In this document: positions 1-8,118 of the stretch, piece by piece
How positions within the stretch are numbered: the first letter of the stretch is position 1
Layout: each line of letters begins with the position of its first letter
Assembly (NCBI RefSeq): GCF_009796765.1
Contig: NZ_CP047023.1
Location: 2,215,501 to 2,279,500 of the forward strand
Source of the DNA: Paraglaciecola sp. L3A3
GTDB lineage: Bacteria; Pseudomonadota; Gammaproteobacteria; Enterobacterales; Alteromonadaceae
Reading direction: 5' to 3'
DNA length: 64,000 nt
Made by a program: the position numbers and the translations under genes
Notes under the pieces: model-generated
What the model was told of the DNA's origin: nothing
What the model saw: the letters and a program-made list of their open reading frames with translations, nothing else
Databases searched by the model: none

Positions 1-278
1 ATATTTAATGTAAAATTTAATATTTAAAATATATTTTGTCTGAAGGATTAAGTCAATATATATTCTTCCTATTAACCGTTCAATTTTATCTAATTAACTA
101 ATTTTTATATCTATTTTTTTTATTGTAATACATACAAAAGTGTTTTAAATATGATTCATTATTGAATATATAAAACTTTTGTGTGATTATTTACTTAATC
201 AATAATAACCAACTATAGGACAATAGCTTGGCTGAATTTTGCTTAGCTTAGTTAGTACTTAAAATATGAGAGATAAAT

Positions 279-1697
279 ATGTCTAAAATTGTTGAATCTT
301 CTATGCCATCAACATCCCATTTAAATAAACCGCCACTATTAGAAACAGGAATGCTGCTGCCATTTATATTAATTGCAATGCTGTTTCCGTTATGGGGGTT
401 TGCAAATGATGTGACTAATCCTTTGGTAAAAGCTTTTAAAGATATATTTCTAATTAGTAATGCCCAAAGTAGCATGGTGCAATTTGCGTTTTATTTAGGG
501 TATGGGGTGATGGCAATACCGGCCGCTATTTTTATTAGGAGCTTTTCCTATAAAGCGGGGATCTTGCTAGGGCTTGCTTTATATGCAGTTGGCGCAATCT
601 TGTTTATTCCCGCTAGCGTATATATGGAGTTTTATTACTTTTTAGCGGCCCTTTGTATTTTAACCTGTGGTCTAGCCTTATTAGAAACTACTGCTAACCC
701 TTATATTCTATCTATGGGACACAAGGATACTGCAACTAGGCGACTTAATTTAGCTCAGGCATTTAACCCAATCGGTTCTTTAACGGGCATGTTTGTTGCC
801 TCGACCTTGATTTTAAATAAGTTACAAGTTGAAGAATTTAGGCAAGCTGAAAAACTTGCTCATCCCGAGTATAAAGATATGTTACCTTCAATGGTGGATG
901 GAAAGTTAACTCAAGCATTACATGATTTTGCAGCCGCTGATCCTGTCGCCCACCAAGCAATGCAAGCTGCTGACTTAATTACTGTTCGCGGTCCTTATGT
1001 GGCAATAGCGACAATAGTCACCATTTTATTTTTTGTTTATTTATTTTTTAAATTACCAAAAACTATGTCTCAGCAGAATCCATTAACCCTCGGTGAGCTA
1101 AAAGAAACATTTATACGTCTGAAAAATAATAATAGATATATAGAAGGGGTGATTGCCCAAGCGTTTTATGTAGGAGCACAAATCATGTGCTGGACCTTTA
1201 TTATCCATTACGGCATGACAGTGGTGGGGTTAACCTCAGCAGAAGCTCAGGGTTACAATATAGTCGCTATGAGTCTTTTCTTAGCAAGTCGTTTTATCTG
1301 CACATTCTTACTTGGATTTTTTAAACCGGGTCATTTATTAATGATATTGGCCGCTTGTGGCATTGGTTTTATTTTAGGCGCAATATTTTTAACAGGTTTT
1401 GCTGGTTTATATAGTTTAATTGGTGTGTCGGCTGCTATGTCTTTGATGTTCCCCACTATCTATGGGTTGGCACTACAAGATATGGGCGACGACGCAAGTT
1501 TAGCATCCGCTGGATTGGTGATGGCGATAGTGGGTGGGGCTTTAATGCCACCATTACAAGCGGCACTAATCGATGCTCAACCTATTATTAACTCTATTCC
1601 ATCAGTACAAACTTCGTTTGTACTACCTCTAATTTGTTTTGTGGTGATTGCTACATATGGATTTAGAGTTAATTACATTCATAATAAAAAGGCTTAA
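279..1697 (+). CDS. fucP: L-fucose:H+ symporter, FucP family (MFS)
   Basis: A 472-residue inner-membrane protein with about 12 hydrophobic segments. It imports L-fucose or a related sugar with protons. The FucP signatures are present: GFANDVTNP near residues 40-48 and LLETTANPY near 134-142. Asp44 and Glu136 sit where the two acidic residues needed for transport lie in E. coli FucP. Between the sixth and seventh membrane segments there is a long hydrophilic loop, about residues 180-238, which makes the protein some 35 residues longer than E. coli FucP. A mutarotase gene follows after 2 bases, so the two are surely cotranscribed. Fucose is inferred from the neighbouring fuconolactonase-like genes; another hexose or deoxyhexose cannot be excluded. 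Confidence 0.85.
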   Translation: MSKIVESSMPSTSHLNKPPLLETGMLLPFILIAMLFPLWGFANDVTNPLVKAFKDIFLISNAQSSMVQFAFYLGYGVMAIPAAIFIRSFSYKAGILLGLALYAVGAILFIPASVYMEFYYFLAALCILTCGLALLETTANPYILSMGHKDTATRRLNLAQAFNPIGSLTGMFVASTLILNKLQVEEFRQAEKLAHPEYKDMLPSMVDGKLTQALHDFAAADPVAHQAMQAADLITVRGPYVAIATIVTILFFVYLFFKLPKTMSQQNPLTLGELKETFIRLKNNNRYIEGVIAQAFYVGAQIMCWTFIIHYGMTVVGLTSAEAQGYNIVAMSLFLASRFICTFLLGFFKPGHLLMILAACGIGFILGAIFLTGFAGLYSLIGVSAAMSLMFPTIYGLALQDMGDDASLASAGLVMAIVGGALMPPLQAALIDAQPIINSIPSVQTSFVLPLICFVVIATYGFRVNYIHNKKA

Positions 1698-1699
1698 AC

Positions 1700-2047
1700 A
1701 TGAGTAAAACACATTGCTTAACACTTAATTTACGAGATGACGCTGAGCTTATTCAAGAATATGAAGATTATCATAAGCCAGGTAAAGTCTGGCCTGAGGT
1801 CATTGATAGTATTAAAAATTCCGAAATTATATCGATGAAAATTTTTAGACAAGATTTGTTGTTGATCATGGTGATTGAAGTCACTGAATCTTTTAGCTTT
1901 GAGAAAAAAGCTAAAGCAGACTTTAATAATGAAAAAATCCAAGCGTGGGAGCGTTTGATGGAAAAGTTTCAGAAAGTCGATCCTAACGAACCTAATGCAG
2001 GGAAATGGCAAGCAGTCACTAATATTTTTTGCCTTGAAGAACATTGA
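1700..2047 (+). CDS. L-fucose/L-rhamnose mutarotase-like protein (RhaM/YiiL family)
   Basis: A 115-residue cytoplasmic protein of the L-rhamnose mutarotase family (dimeric alpha/beta barrel), which interconverts alpha and beta anomers of a deoxysugar. The N-terminal LNLRDDAELIQEYEDYHKP and the central W-P-E-V with a following I-F-R segment match this family; it is not the FucU fold. It starts 2 bases after fucP and is followed by a strong bidirectional terminator. A mutarotase paired with a FucP transporter supplies the anomer used by a sugar dehydrogenase. The dehydrogenase itself is not in the window. Substrate is inferred from the neighbours. Confidence 0.8.
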   Translation: MSKTHCLTLNLRDDAELIQEYEDYHKPGKVWPEVIDSIKNSEIISMKIFRQDLLLIMVIEVTESFSFEKKAKADFNNEKIQAWERLMEKFQKVDPNEPNAGKWQAVTNIFCLEEH

Positions 2048-2137
2048 TTTTACCAATACCAACTCAAATAAGTTCTCGTTGAGTGCATAGTTATTTAATG
2101 GAATTGTTATAAAATGCAAGGACTGATTGTTTTAAAC

Positions 2138-2174
2138 AAAAAAGGTCAAATTCGAAACGAATTTGACCTTTTTT
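2138..2174. terminator. Bidirectional intrinsic terminator between the mutarotase and IclR genes
   Basis: A perfect 17-base-pair stem (2138-2154 with 2158-2174) with an AAA loop. It has an A run on one side and a T run on the other, so it can end transcription from both convergent units. Confidence 0.9.
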
Positions 2175-2203
2175 ACTGACTAGGCGATTGAGTTTATAGA
2201 CGG

Positions 2204-2983
2204 TTAAAAACCACTATAAGTTTGTGCCATAACAGAAAGCTCAGCAGCGGCTTTTTTCACATGGGCTTCGGTTTTGGCAAGGCTCAATGAAATGCCTTTT
2301 TCTTCTATAAAAGGTACAGTCAGACAGGCAATGACTTCTTTTGTATGACCTAAAAATATAGGAAATGATAAATCAGTTAGTCCTGTGACAATTGGGCTTT
2401 TAGATCTTGCATGACCTTTACTCAAAATTCTACCGATCAGTGTTTCACACTCTTCTCGATTGAATTCTTCATCAGTTTTTGCAAAATCTTGCAACGATTG
2501 TTCTCTAACATTTTCAGGCATATAAGACAATAAAACCCGTCCTGAGCCTGTTTTAAATAATTCTAAGTGATGTCCTACCCGAACTGATAAACTAACAATA
2601 GCAGGACTTTGAACACGAGCAATTACAACCATACGTTGTTGGTTGGCAACGGCAATATGACACGATTGCATTATCTCAGCAGATAATTTGTGCATGATTG
2701 GAAATGCAGCCTCTACTAACGTGCCTACAGGAGGGACTTTCATTCCCAAATCAAACAACTTATTAGTGATATGGAAGAAATCGCCACCTTCATTTCTGGC
2801 CAAATATCCCCGAGTCTCTAAAGCCGCAACCATGCGATAAATTTCACTTTTAGAGCGATTTAAAGTGGTGGATATTTGAGTTAGCGACATAGGTTCTTGA
2901 ACTTCTGCTAATAGCTCTAGAATTTCAAAACCTTTTTCTAACGCAGGTGCTGAATAGCTGCGTTTTTTATTTTTTTCTTCCAT
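2204..2983 (-). CDS. IclR-family transcriptional regulator
   Basis: A 259-residue regulator. Residues about 12-75 form the IclR winged helix (ALEKGFEILELLAE, then LTQISTTLNRSKSEIYRMV), and about 90-255 form the GAF-like effector domain, including GSGRVLLSYMP. Members of this family commonly control sugar-acid or aromatic catabolism in response to a pathway intermediate. The gene is convergent with fucP-mutarotase and lies downstream of the two amidohydrolases on the same strand, so it is the best local candidate to control the fucose genes. A long hairpin at 3065-3127 separates it from the upstream amidohydrolase. Ligand and operator are not known. Confidence 0.85.
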   Translation of the reverse strand: MEEKNKKRSYSAPALEKGFEILELLAEVQEPMSLTQISTTLNRSKSEIYRMVAALETRGYLARNEGGDFFHITNKLFDLGMKVPPVGTLVEAAFPIMHKLSAEIMQSCHIAVANQQRMVVIARVQSPAIVSLSVRVGHHLELFKTGSGRVLLSYMPENVREQSLQDFAKTDEEFNREECETLIGRILSKGHARSKSPIVTGLTDLSFPIFLGHTKEVIACLTVPFIEEKGISLSLAKTEAHVKKAAAELSVMAQTYSGF

Positions 2984-3064
2984 TATTAACTTATATTCGA
3001 GTCGTAAATTGTTGAGGTTAGTATACTTAGGTCGGTCCTAGTATTCCATAAAGTAAATTTTATT

Positions 3065-3127
3065 TTAGTTCACTAGGGGCTTTTGAACAAAATTCATACA
3101 CTAAAGAACAACAGCCCCTAGAACTAA
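3065..3127. other. Long imperfect hairpin between amidohydrolase and iclR-type gene
   Basis: Arms at about 3065-3081 and 3113-3127 pair over 15 bases with a two-base bulge; TAGGGGCT pairs with AGCCCCTA. The hairpin starts at the stop codon of the amidohydrolase. Neither strand has a good T run after it, so it may be an attenuator, a transcript-end stabiliser or a partial terminator. Confidence 0.6.
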
Positions 3128-3951
3128 AGTTGATAAAACTGCTTTGCATTATCGTACCAAATAGCCTTTTGTTGTTGCAAACTGAGCGGAGCGACAAATC
3201 GTTCCACATACTTTATCCAAGTAGAATAATCAGAAGCTAAATTTATAACAGGCCAGTCACTACCAAACATAATGCGCTCGGCGCCAAAACTATGAAGAAT
3301 ATGTGTCATATAGGGTGATATGTCTGTGTATTTTACTGGTTGTTGAGCTTCGGTTACTAAGCCAGATAATTTGCAAAATACAGGGTGGTTTTCGGCTATG
3401 GCTTTTATCCATGTATGCCAGTCTTTCGTTTTCTGTGAGCTTATATTCGGTTTAGCTCCATGATTTATCACAACCTTTAATTTAGGGTGGCGCTCTAATA
3501 ATTGCTTTAAATAAGGCAGGTGCTCAGTTTTTACTAATGCTTCAAAAATAAGGTTGTGAGTGATAAGTGCCTGAAAAATTGGTGTTAACTTATCATTTAA
3601 CATCCATGCTGGATCAGAAATGTCCTGGAGCATGGGCCGAATGCCTTTGAATTTTGGCTGAATACTTAATTTTTGTAATTGAGCCAACGCATCCTCAGCT
3701 AACATGTCTATCCAACCAATTACACCAGCAATCTTAGCGTGTTTAGATGCAATATCTAACATAAAGTATGTTTCATTTAAACTATCAGCAGCTTGAACTA
3801 ATACTGTTTTTATTATGTTTGTTTTTTCTAAAATTGGCTCAATATCATTAATTAAATAGTCCCGATATAACACATCTAATTTAGGTGTTAACCAGTGATA
3901 GTCATTTCGAGACAATTTCCATATATGGTGGTGAGTATCAATACGTTGCAT
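3124..3951 (-). CDS. Amidohydrolase, probable L-fuconolactonase (COG3618)
   Basis: A 275-residue TIM-barrel hydrolase of the amidohydrolase 2 family. It probably opens L-fucono-lactone to L-fuconate in the oxidative fucose pathway. Visible motifs are D5-T-H7-H-H9-I-W (the HxH metal pair), VINHGAKPN around 161-169, FCKLSG at 192-197 and FGSDWPV at 229-235 with the catalytic-type Asp. All are intact, unlike in the paralogue upstream. It lies on the same strand as that paralogue; without the inserted repeat at 4002-4254 they would be about 50 bases apart. Lactonases for other sugars belong to the same family, so the substrate is inferred from the fucP and mutarotase neighbours. Confidence 0.8.
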   Translation of the reverse strand: MQRIDTHHHIWKLSRNDYHWLTPKLDVLYRDYLINDIEPILEKTNIIKTVLVQAADSLNETYFMLDIASKHAKIAGVIGWIDMLAEDALAQLQKLSIQPKFKGIRPMLQDISDPAWMLNDKLTPIFQALITHNLIFEALVKTEHLPYLKQLLERHPKLKVVINHGAKPNISSQKTKDWHTWIKAIAENHPVFCKLSGLVTEAQQPVKYTDISPYMTHILHSFGAERIMFGSDWPVINLASDYSTWIKYVERFVAPLSLQQQKAIWYDNAKQFYQL

Positions 3952-4001
3952 AAGAGCCTTAAGTTTATATTATTAACATGCCAATTTATGTTTGCTACTT
4001 A

Positions 4002-4254
4002 TACCAATCCATATTGATAAGTTATCACTGAGAATACTTCCAGCGGTTTTTGAACAATAAAGGAATGGTTGTTCGCTTTTAAATACCAAGAACGCAGGGG
4101 GAAAGCCGCTGGGGCATTACTTTCAGGCGAGTTTTAAATGCGCTTACCCTGTGTTGCTCGAACTCAAAATAGACCCACTATTCCTTCATTCAAGCGCCTT
4201 GATTAAGCGCATTTAAACTCTCGCTGAATCGCAACTTATCAATGCGAATTGGTA
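4002..4254. mobile_element. Non-coding MITE-like element with TACCAAT terminal inverted repeats and TTA duplication
   Basis: A 253-base element. Its ends read TACCAATCCATATTGATAAG and, reverse-complemented, TACCAATTCGCATTGATAAG, an imperfect inverted repeat of over 20 bases. It is flanked by the direct repeat TTA (3999-4001 and 4255-4257), which fits a target-site duplication. Inside are further inverted repeats: CCAGCGG 4040-4046 with CCGCTGG 4106-4112, and 4124-4146 with 4203-4226. No reading frame is credible. It sits between two same-strand amidohydrolase genes, and its right-hand TTA is the complement of the upstream gene's stop codon. Confidence 0.7.
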
Positions 4255-5151
4255 TTAGCAGGCTTCCATTAGATGTTGTGGTTTTAATATGTCGTGTTTT
4301 ATATTATAAAAATCACTTGCCGCAAGTGACCAAATATTGTGTTTTTCATCTTCAGTCATTGATGATAAAAATGCTTCGGTGAGACCAAGCCATTGTTTGT
4401 AATCTGTTGCTAGATTAAGCACAGACCAATCGCTTCCCCACATCAATTTTTTCGCACCGAAACTTTCTATTAAATGCTGCATATAAGGTATTACCGGCTC
4501 TAAGTTAGCATTGTGATGTGAGCCTTCTATTAATCCCGTTAGCTTACAAAATACATGGCTATGGCTTGATATTTGAAAAATGTTTTCTGCCCACGTTTCA
4601 AAATGTCTCATTGTGACATTTGGTTTCACTATATGATCAATGGCAATTTTAAGTTCAGGAAAACGATTGATTATCACTAACAAAGCCTCGAGATGCCGAG
4701 GTTTCACTAAAGCATCGAAACTCAACCCAAAATTTGATAAACAATTAAATATCGGCTCAAATTTGGCAGCCAACATCCAATCGGATTCTGCAGAATTTTG
4801 TAGTTTAGGTCTAATTCCTTTGAAGTATGGGTCAATTGCCAGTCTGGCAATATCTCTAATTGCATCAGGTGAATACATATCTATGCAGGCTATCACACCA
4901 ACTATGGAGTCGTTTAAATGTGCCAGTCGCAATAAGTATTTTGTTTGTTCAATATTGGCGACAGCTTGAACCAATATTATCTTTGAAATTCCTGGTAAAT
5001 GGTTTCGTTTTATTAGTTTTTCCGCTTGAATATTAACAGGCGCTTGATACATATCTTCTGTCAGCCAATTATAATAGTCAGGACCATGTTGCCAAACTAA
5101 CCTATGACTATCTAGCCGAATTGGTTTCGTTATTTTAGTACGATCGTTCAT
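4255..5151 (-). CDS. Diverged amidohydrolase 2 paralogue with a degenerate metal motif
   Basis: A 298-residue protein clearly related to the amidohydrolase at 3124-3951. Shared landmarks are YFKGIRPKLQ near 109-118, IDHIVKPN around 171-178, FCKLTG at 201-206 and WGSDWSVLNLATDY near 238-251. The N-terminal metal-binding H-H-H of its neighbour is replaced by D-S-H16-R-L18, so the second His of HxH is lost. Some members of this lactonase family need little or no metal, so it may still be active, or it may have changed substrate. It has extra residues at both ends. Its TAA stop coincides with the target duplication of the adjacent mobile element. Confidence 0.7.
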   Translation of the reverse strand: MNDRTKITKPIRLDSHRLVWQHGPDYYNWLTEDMYQAPVNIQAEKLIKRNHLPGISKIILVQAVANIEQTKYLLRLAHLNDSIVGVIACIDMYSPDAIRDIARLAIDPYFKGIRPKLQNSAESDWMLAAKFEPIFNCLSNFGLSFDALVKPRHLEALLVIINRFPELKIAIDHIVKPNVTMRHFETWAENIFQISSHSHVFCKLTGLIEGSHHNANLEPVIPYMQHLIESFGAKKLMWGSDWSVLNLATDYKQWLGLTEAFLSSMTEDEKHNIWSLAASDFYNIKHDILKPQHLMEAC

Positions 5152-5324
5152 GATTTTTTCACCGATTATTAAATAAATAATGATTTATATTTAATGTAAT
5201 GTTCTGTATATCAAACGTTGAAGGGCTTGTAAACTTAATCTGTAATATTTCTATTTAGAGCACGAAAATTAGCATGTTTTTGTTATTCTTGATATTTTGA
5301 GTATGAAATAAGTTGTAAATATAA

Positions 5325-5510
5325 AACTTTGTTGATCTAGCTGGTGTGAGTTTACCTGTTACTATGCAAACGTCAGATGACCGCGCTTTGCTACCATTAC
5401 TGGATGAAACTAATAGTGAAACGGTCGACCGGACATTATTTCCCCATCGTGGTCGATGGGCTGTTGGCAAAAGCGAAGAAGTTAAATATGTTCAATATGG
5501 GGGATGGTAA
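5325..5510 (+). pseudogene. Remnant of a sulfatase C-terminal region
   Basis: The plus strand reads through 61 codons without a start: DLAGVSLPVTMQTSDDRALL, then PLLDE, then DRTLFPHRGRWAVGK, ending KYVQYGGW and a TAA stop. The order D-L-A-G-V-x-L-P, a D-x-R-x-L-x-P-L-L segment and R-T-L-F-x-H-x-G-R-W is what is seen in the later part of arylsulfatase A-type sulfatases. The catalytic C/S-x-P-x-R core is absent and an in-frame stop lies just upstream, so this is a decayed fragment. A sulfatase next to fucose genes would fit earlier use of fucoidan-like sulfated polysaccharide. A mobile element begins three bases after the stop. Confidence 0.6.
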
Positions 5511-5512
5511 AT

Positions 5513-5740
5513 AACCTGAGTACTGGATAAGCCGAGCCTCTCAATAACGCTCTTTTTGCGCCTAGCGGCGTTGGATCTTCTAAAATAGCCAGCTAATGCG
5601 TACGACAATCCGCCTTGCTATCCACAAAATTTTCGTCATCGAGTAAGGGGGATGTCAACCCAAACGAATGCGCGTTTTCAACCCGCTGAATTTTAAGTAT
5701 AAATTTAATTAATACACACTTATTAACCCGAGTTCAGGTT
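5513..5740. mobile_element. MITE copy 1: AACCTGA terminal repeats with AAAT target duplication
   Basis: A 228-base non-coding element. The left end is AACCTGAGTACTGGATAAG and the right end, reverse-complemented, is AACCTGAACTCGGGTTAATA. It is flanked by AAAT at 5509-5512 and 5741-5744. The first 140 or so bases match copy 2 (57573-57804) in inverted orientation, including GATAAGCCGA, CAATAACGCTCTTTTTG, GCGTTGGAT and ACGACAATCCGCCTTGCTAT. No transposase is encoded, so it would need one from elsewhere. Confidence 0.8.
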
Positions 5741-5751
5741 AAATAACGTTA

Positions 5752-5789
5752 GGCAACAAAGTCAGTTTATTTAAACTCGCTTTGTTGCC
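5752..5789. terminator. Long hairpin downstream of the GntR gene
   Basis: GGCAACAAAG (5752-5761) pairs with CTTTGTTGCC (5780-5789), and AGTTTA pairs with TAAACT inside it. It lies 39 bases past the end of the minus-strand GntR gene. There is no long T run on that strand, so termination there is only likely. Confidence 0.5.
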
Positions 5790-5827
5790 AAAAACTTCAA
5801 TGAGTGATTAAGTAGGGGATGGAGACT

Positions 5828-6733
5828 TTATTTTTCTAATCCGTGCACGCAGCGTAACAATGTGGTTTCTGCTGTTTGTAAATGTCTCTCCAAGCTCATT
5901 ATGGCACCTGCATTATTGTAGGTTATTAAGTTGTTTAATAAATCGATATGTTCATTTATAGCGACTGTAAACCGTTCAATTTCACCTGTCTTATCCCATT
6001 GATAATGGTAGTGACAAACAAAAGAAACAATATCAAAAAATTGTTGAGTAAATCTGTTGTGAGCACTTTTTAAGATAATAAGGTGTAAGGCACGATCTAA
6101 GTCTGGAAATTCCATATAGCGATTTTCCATATCATGGCTGACTTCTTGATGTTTGATTAATAGCTCTTTCAATTCTTGCCAAACAGGATGGTCTTTAGGT
6201 AACTTTAATAATTCAGTAATCGCACGCATTTCAACCATTTCTCTAAATGCAACTAATTCACGAGCAAACTCTTCATCAAATTTCACCATTTTCCAACGGC
6301 CACGAGGAATTTTTTCAATCAAACCATTATTAGAGAATTTAATCAAAAATTCACGAACAGTAATCGTGGTACAACCAGAGTTTTTAGCTAAACTAAGTTC
6401 TGAAAATCTGTCACCCGGTACTAACTGTCCAGTATTTATCAGATTCAAAAAATATTTTTCTATTTGTATATCTTTGGATGAGTTTTTGTTTTTAATATCA
6501 AAGAAATCAGCTTCTTCAGGCTGACGTAATACTATTTTGTTAGGACCTTCTCTTTTAACTATGCCTTGTTCATTTAAGTACTCAACACATGAGCGCACAG
6601 TTGTACGGCTAATATTTAACAATTTTGTCAATTCAATATCGTTAGCCATAACATTTTCCCCTGCGGGAAGTTCAATAATTAGTTGTAGCATACGATTGAT
6701 TGATTGTTTAAACAGGTAGGTTTTAGTACTCAA
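5828..6733 (-). CDS. GntR-family regulator with two tandem winged-helix domains plus FCD domain
   Basis: A 301-residue regulator. Residues about 8-70 form one GntR-like winged helix (LTKLLNISRTTVRSCVEYLN, then GIVKREG). Residues about 86-150 form a second (PGDRFSELSLAKNSGCTTIT, then VREFLIKFSNNGLIEKIPRG). An all-helical FCD ligand domain follows from about 152 to the end. Usual FadR-type proteins have one winged helix and about 230-250 residues, so this arrangement is unusual. FCD proteins often sense sugar acids through a metal site. Its position next to the fucose genes suggests a role there, but the transcription unit is separate and the target is unknown. Confidence 0.75.
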   Translation of the reverse strand: MSTKTYLFKQSINRMLQLIIELPAGENVMANDIELTKLLNISRTTVRSCVEYLNEQGIVKREGPNKIVLRQPEEADFFDIKNKNSSKDIQIEKYFLNLINTGQLVPGDRFSELSLAKNSGCTTITVREFLIKFSNNGLIEKIPRGRWKMVKFDEEFARELVAFREMVEMRAITELLKLPKDHPVWQELKELLIKHQEVSHDMENRYMEFPDLDRALHLIILKSAHNRFTQQFFDIVSFVCHYHYQWDKTGEIERFTVAINEHIDLLNNLITYNNAGAIMSLERHLQTAETTLLRCVHGLEK

Positions 6734-7112
6734 ATCTTTTTCCTTGATAACAATTAATCGAGTGTGTAAGTATTATTTTTTAACAAATATATTTTCTTGA
6801 TTTTACAGATGTTTATAGGAAAATATACAGCTTAAATAAAATTATATCTCTTCTATTCAAATAACACCAACCAAGTGATTAACCGCAAATATTAGCTAGA
6901 TATTTTATGTCTAGCCATATTGATAGTCATGTGTAAGTTCACATACATATACACATGTTAAGTTAACTATTTGATAACATTTATTTTACTTTATATTTTG
7001 CGGGTAAATGGAGAGAATATTAATTCTTCCTCCCCATATATTATCATTATTTTTTTGCGCTACGGCTTTGCTGATAAAAGGCCAAGTTTTGTTGTTTTTT
7101 GTTATAAAAGAC
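6734..7112. other. AT-rich intergenic region with no recognised gene
   Basis: A 379-base gap upstream of the GntR gene and downstream of ppsR, both on the minus strand. It must carry the GntR gene's promoter. I see no RNA gene, strong terminator or credible reading frame; a 67-codon plus-strand open frame here has no recognisable protein character. Confidence 0.5.
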
Positions 7113-7925
7113 CTAATAATTTTTACGTTTTAATCCTGTTTCAGCCAATATTTTGGCTGATATTTCTTCAATAGAAAAATGAGTGCTGTTTAAAAAAGGA
7201 ATTTTTTCTTTCCGATATAAATTTTCTACTTCTCTCAATTCCATTTTACATTGTGGTAAAGATGCATAACGACTATTCGCTTTTCGTTCTGAACGAATTT
7301 GATGTAAGCGTTGTGCTTCAATGGTAAGACCAAATAATTTATTTTTAAACTGCCTGAGAATTTTGGGTAGACGAAGGATCTCTCCCATATCATCTTCGGT
7401 GAAAGGGTAATTAGCAGCTTTAATTCCGTATTGTAATGCTAGGTATAGGCTAGTTGGTGTTTTACCTGAGCGAGACACGCCTACCAAAATAATATCAGCT
7501 TCATGATAATCCTTTAAATTAGAGCCGTCGTCGTTAGCCAGAGCATAATTGACAGCTTCGATTCTAATATCATAGGTTTTTTCATGAATGCTGTGAGTTC
7601 GATGTTTTTCTGGTTTGGCTGGAACACCTAAAACTTTTTCTAGTGGCGCTACAAATTGATCAAGAAAGTTGTAATTAATCCCGATGGATCTGGAAATGAC
7701 TTTTCGCACATCTAAATTGACTATGGTATGAAACACTAATGGTCTTTGTTTGTCATCTTGAAAACTTTCAGATATTTTTTTGTTTACTATTTCCGCTTGT
7801 TCGACTGTTTCGACAAATGGAATAGTCACATGATTAAACTCAACCTCAAATAAACTAAGGAGTGCATGGCCAAAAACTTCGGACGTTATGGCTGTTCCAT
7901 CTGATATATAATACGCTGTTATCAT
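7113..7925 (-). CDS. ppsR: PEP synthase regulatory protein (kinase/pyrophosphorylase)
   Basis: A protein of about 270 residues from the PpsR (DUF299) family. It inactivates PEP synthase by ADP-dependent phosphorylation of a threonine and reactivates it by phosphate-dependent removal. Visible are YYISDGTAITSEVFGHALL near the N-terminus and the P-loop G-V-S-R-S-G-K-T at about 150. The second of two nearby ATGs (7925) is chosen because AAGGA lies 7 bases before it, while the first ATG is only one base from that site. It is divergent from its target gene ppsA, the usual arrangement. Confidence 0.93.
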   Translation of the reverse strand: MITAYYISDGTAITSEVFGHALLSLFEVEFNHVTIPFVETVEQAEIVNKKISESFQDDKQRPLVFHTIVNLDVRKVISRSIGINYNFLDQFVAPLEKVLGVPAKPEKHRTHSIHEKTYDIRIEAVNYALANDDGSNLKDYHEADIILVGVSRSGKTPTSLYLALQYGIKAANYPFTEDDMGEILRLPKILRQFKNKLFGLTIEAQRLHQIRSERKANSRYASLPQCKMELREVENLYRKEKIPFLNSTHFSIEEISAKILAETGLKRKNY

Positions 7926-8118
7926 TAACATTTCCTTAACAATGTTGTAATTAAATTACGTAACTGAATTAAATTTTACTTTCATAAAAGACTCATTCTA
8001 CAATTCATTTAGGTTAAATCTAAGAGGATAAATAAATCCCTATTTAACGCTTCTGTACTCTACATATATTTATTTTTTTTGATACACACAACCTTAAAAT
8101 TCAGTTTGGAGAATTAAA

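Noticed and set aside
5255..5470. A 71-codon minus-strand open frame
   Set aside because: It is the antisense of the sulfatase remnant, which has recognisable protein motifs on the plus strand.
6971..7174. A 67-codon plus-strand frame between the GntR and ppsR genes
   Set aside because: Composition reflects AT richness, there is no ribosome-binding site, and it overlaps the 3' end of ppsR.
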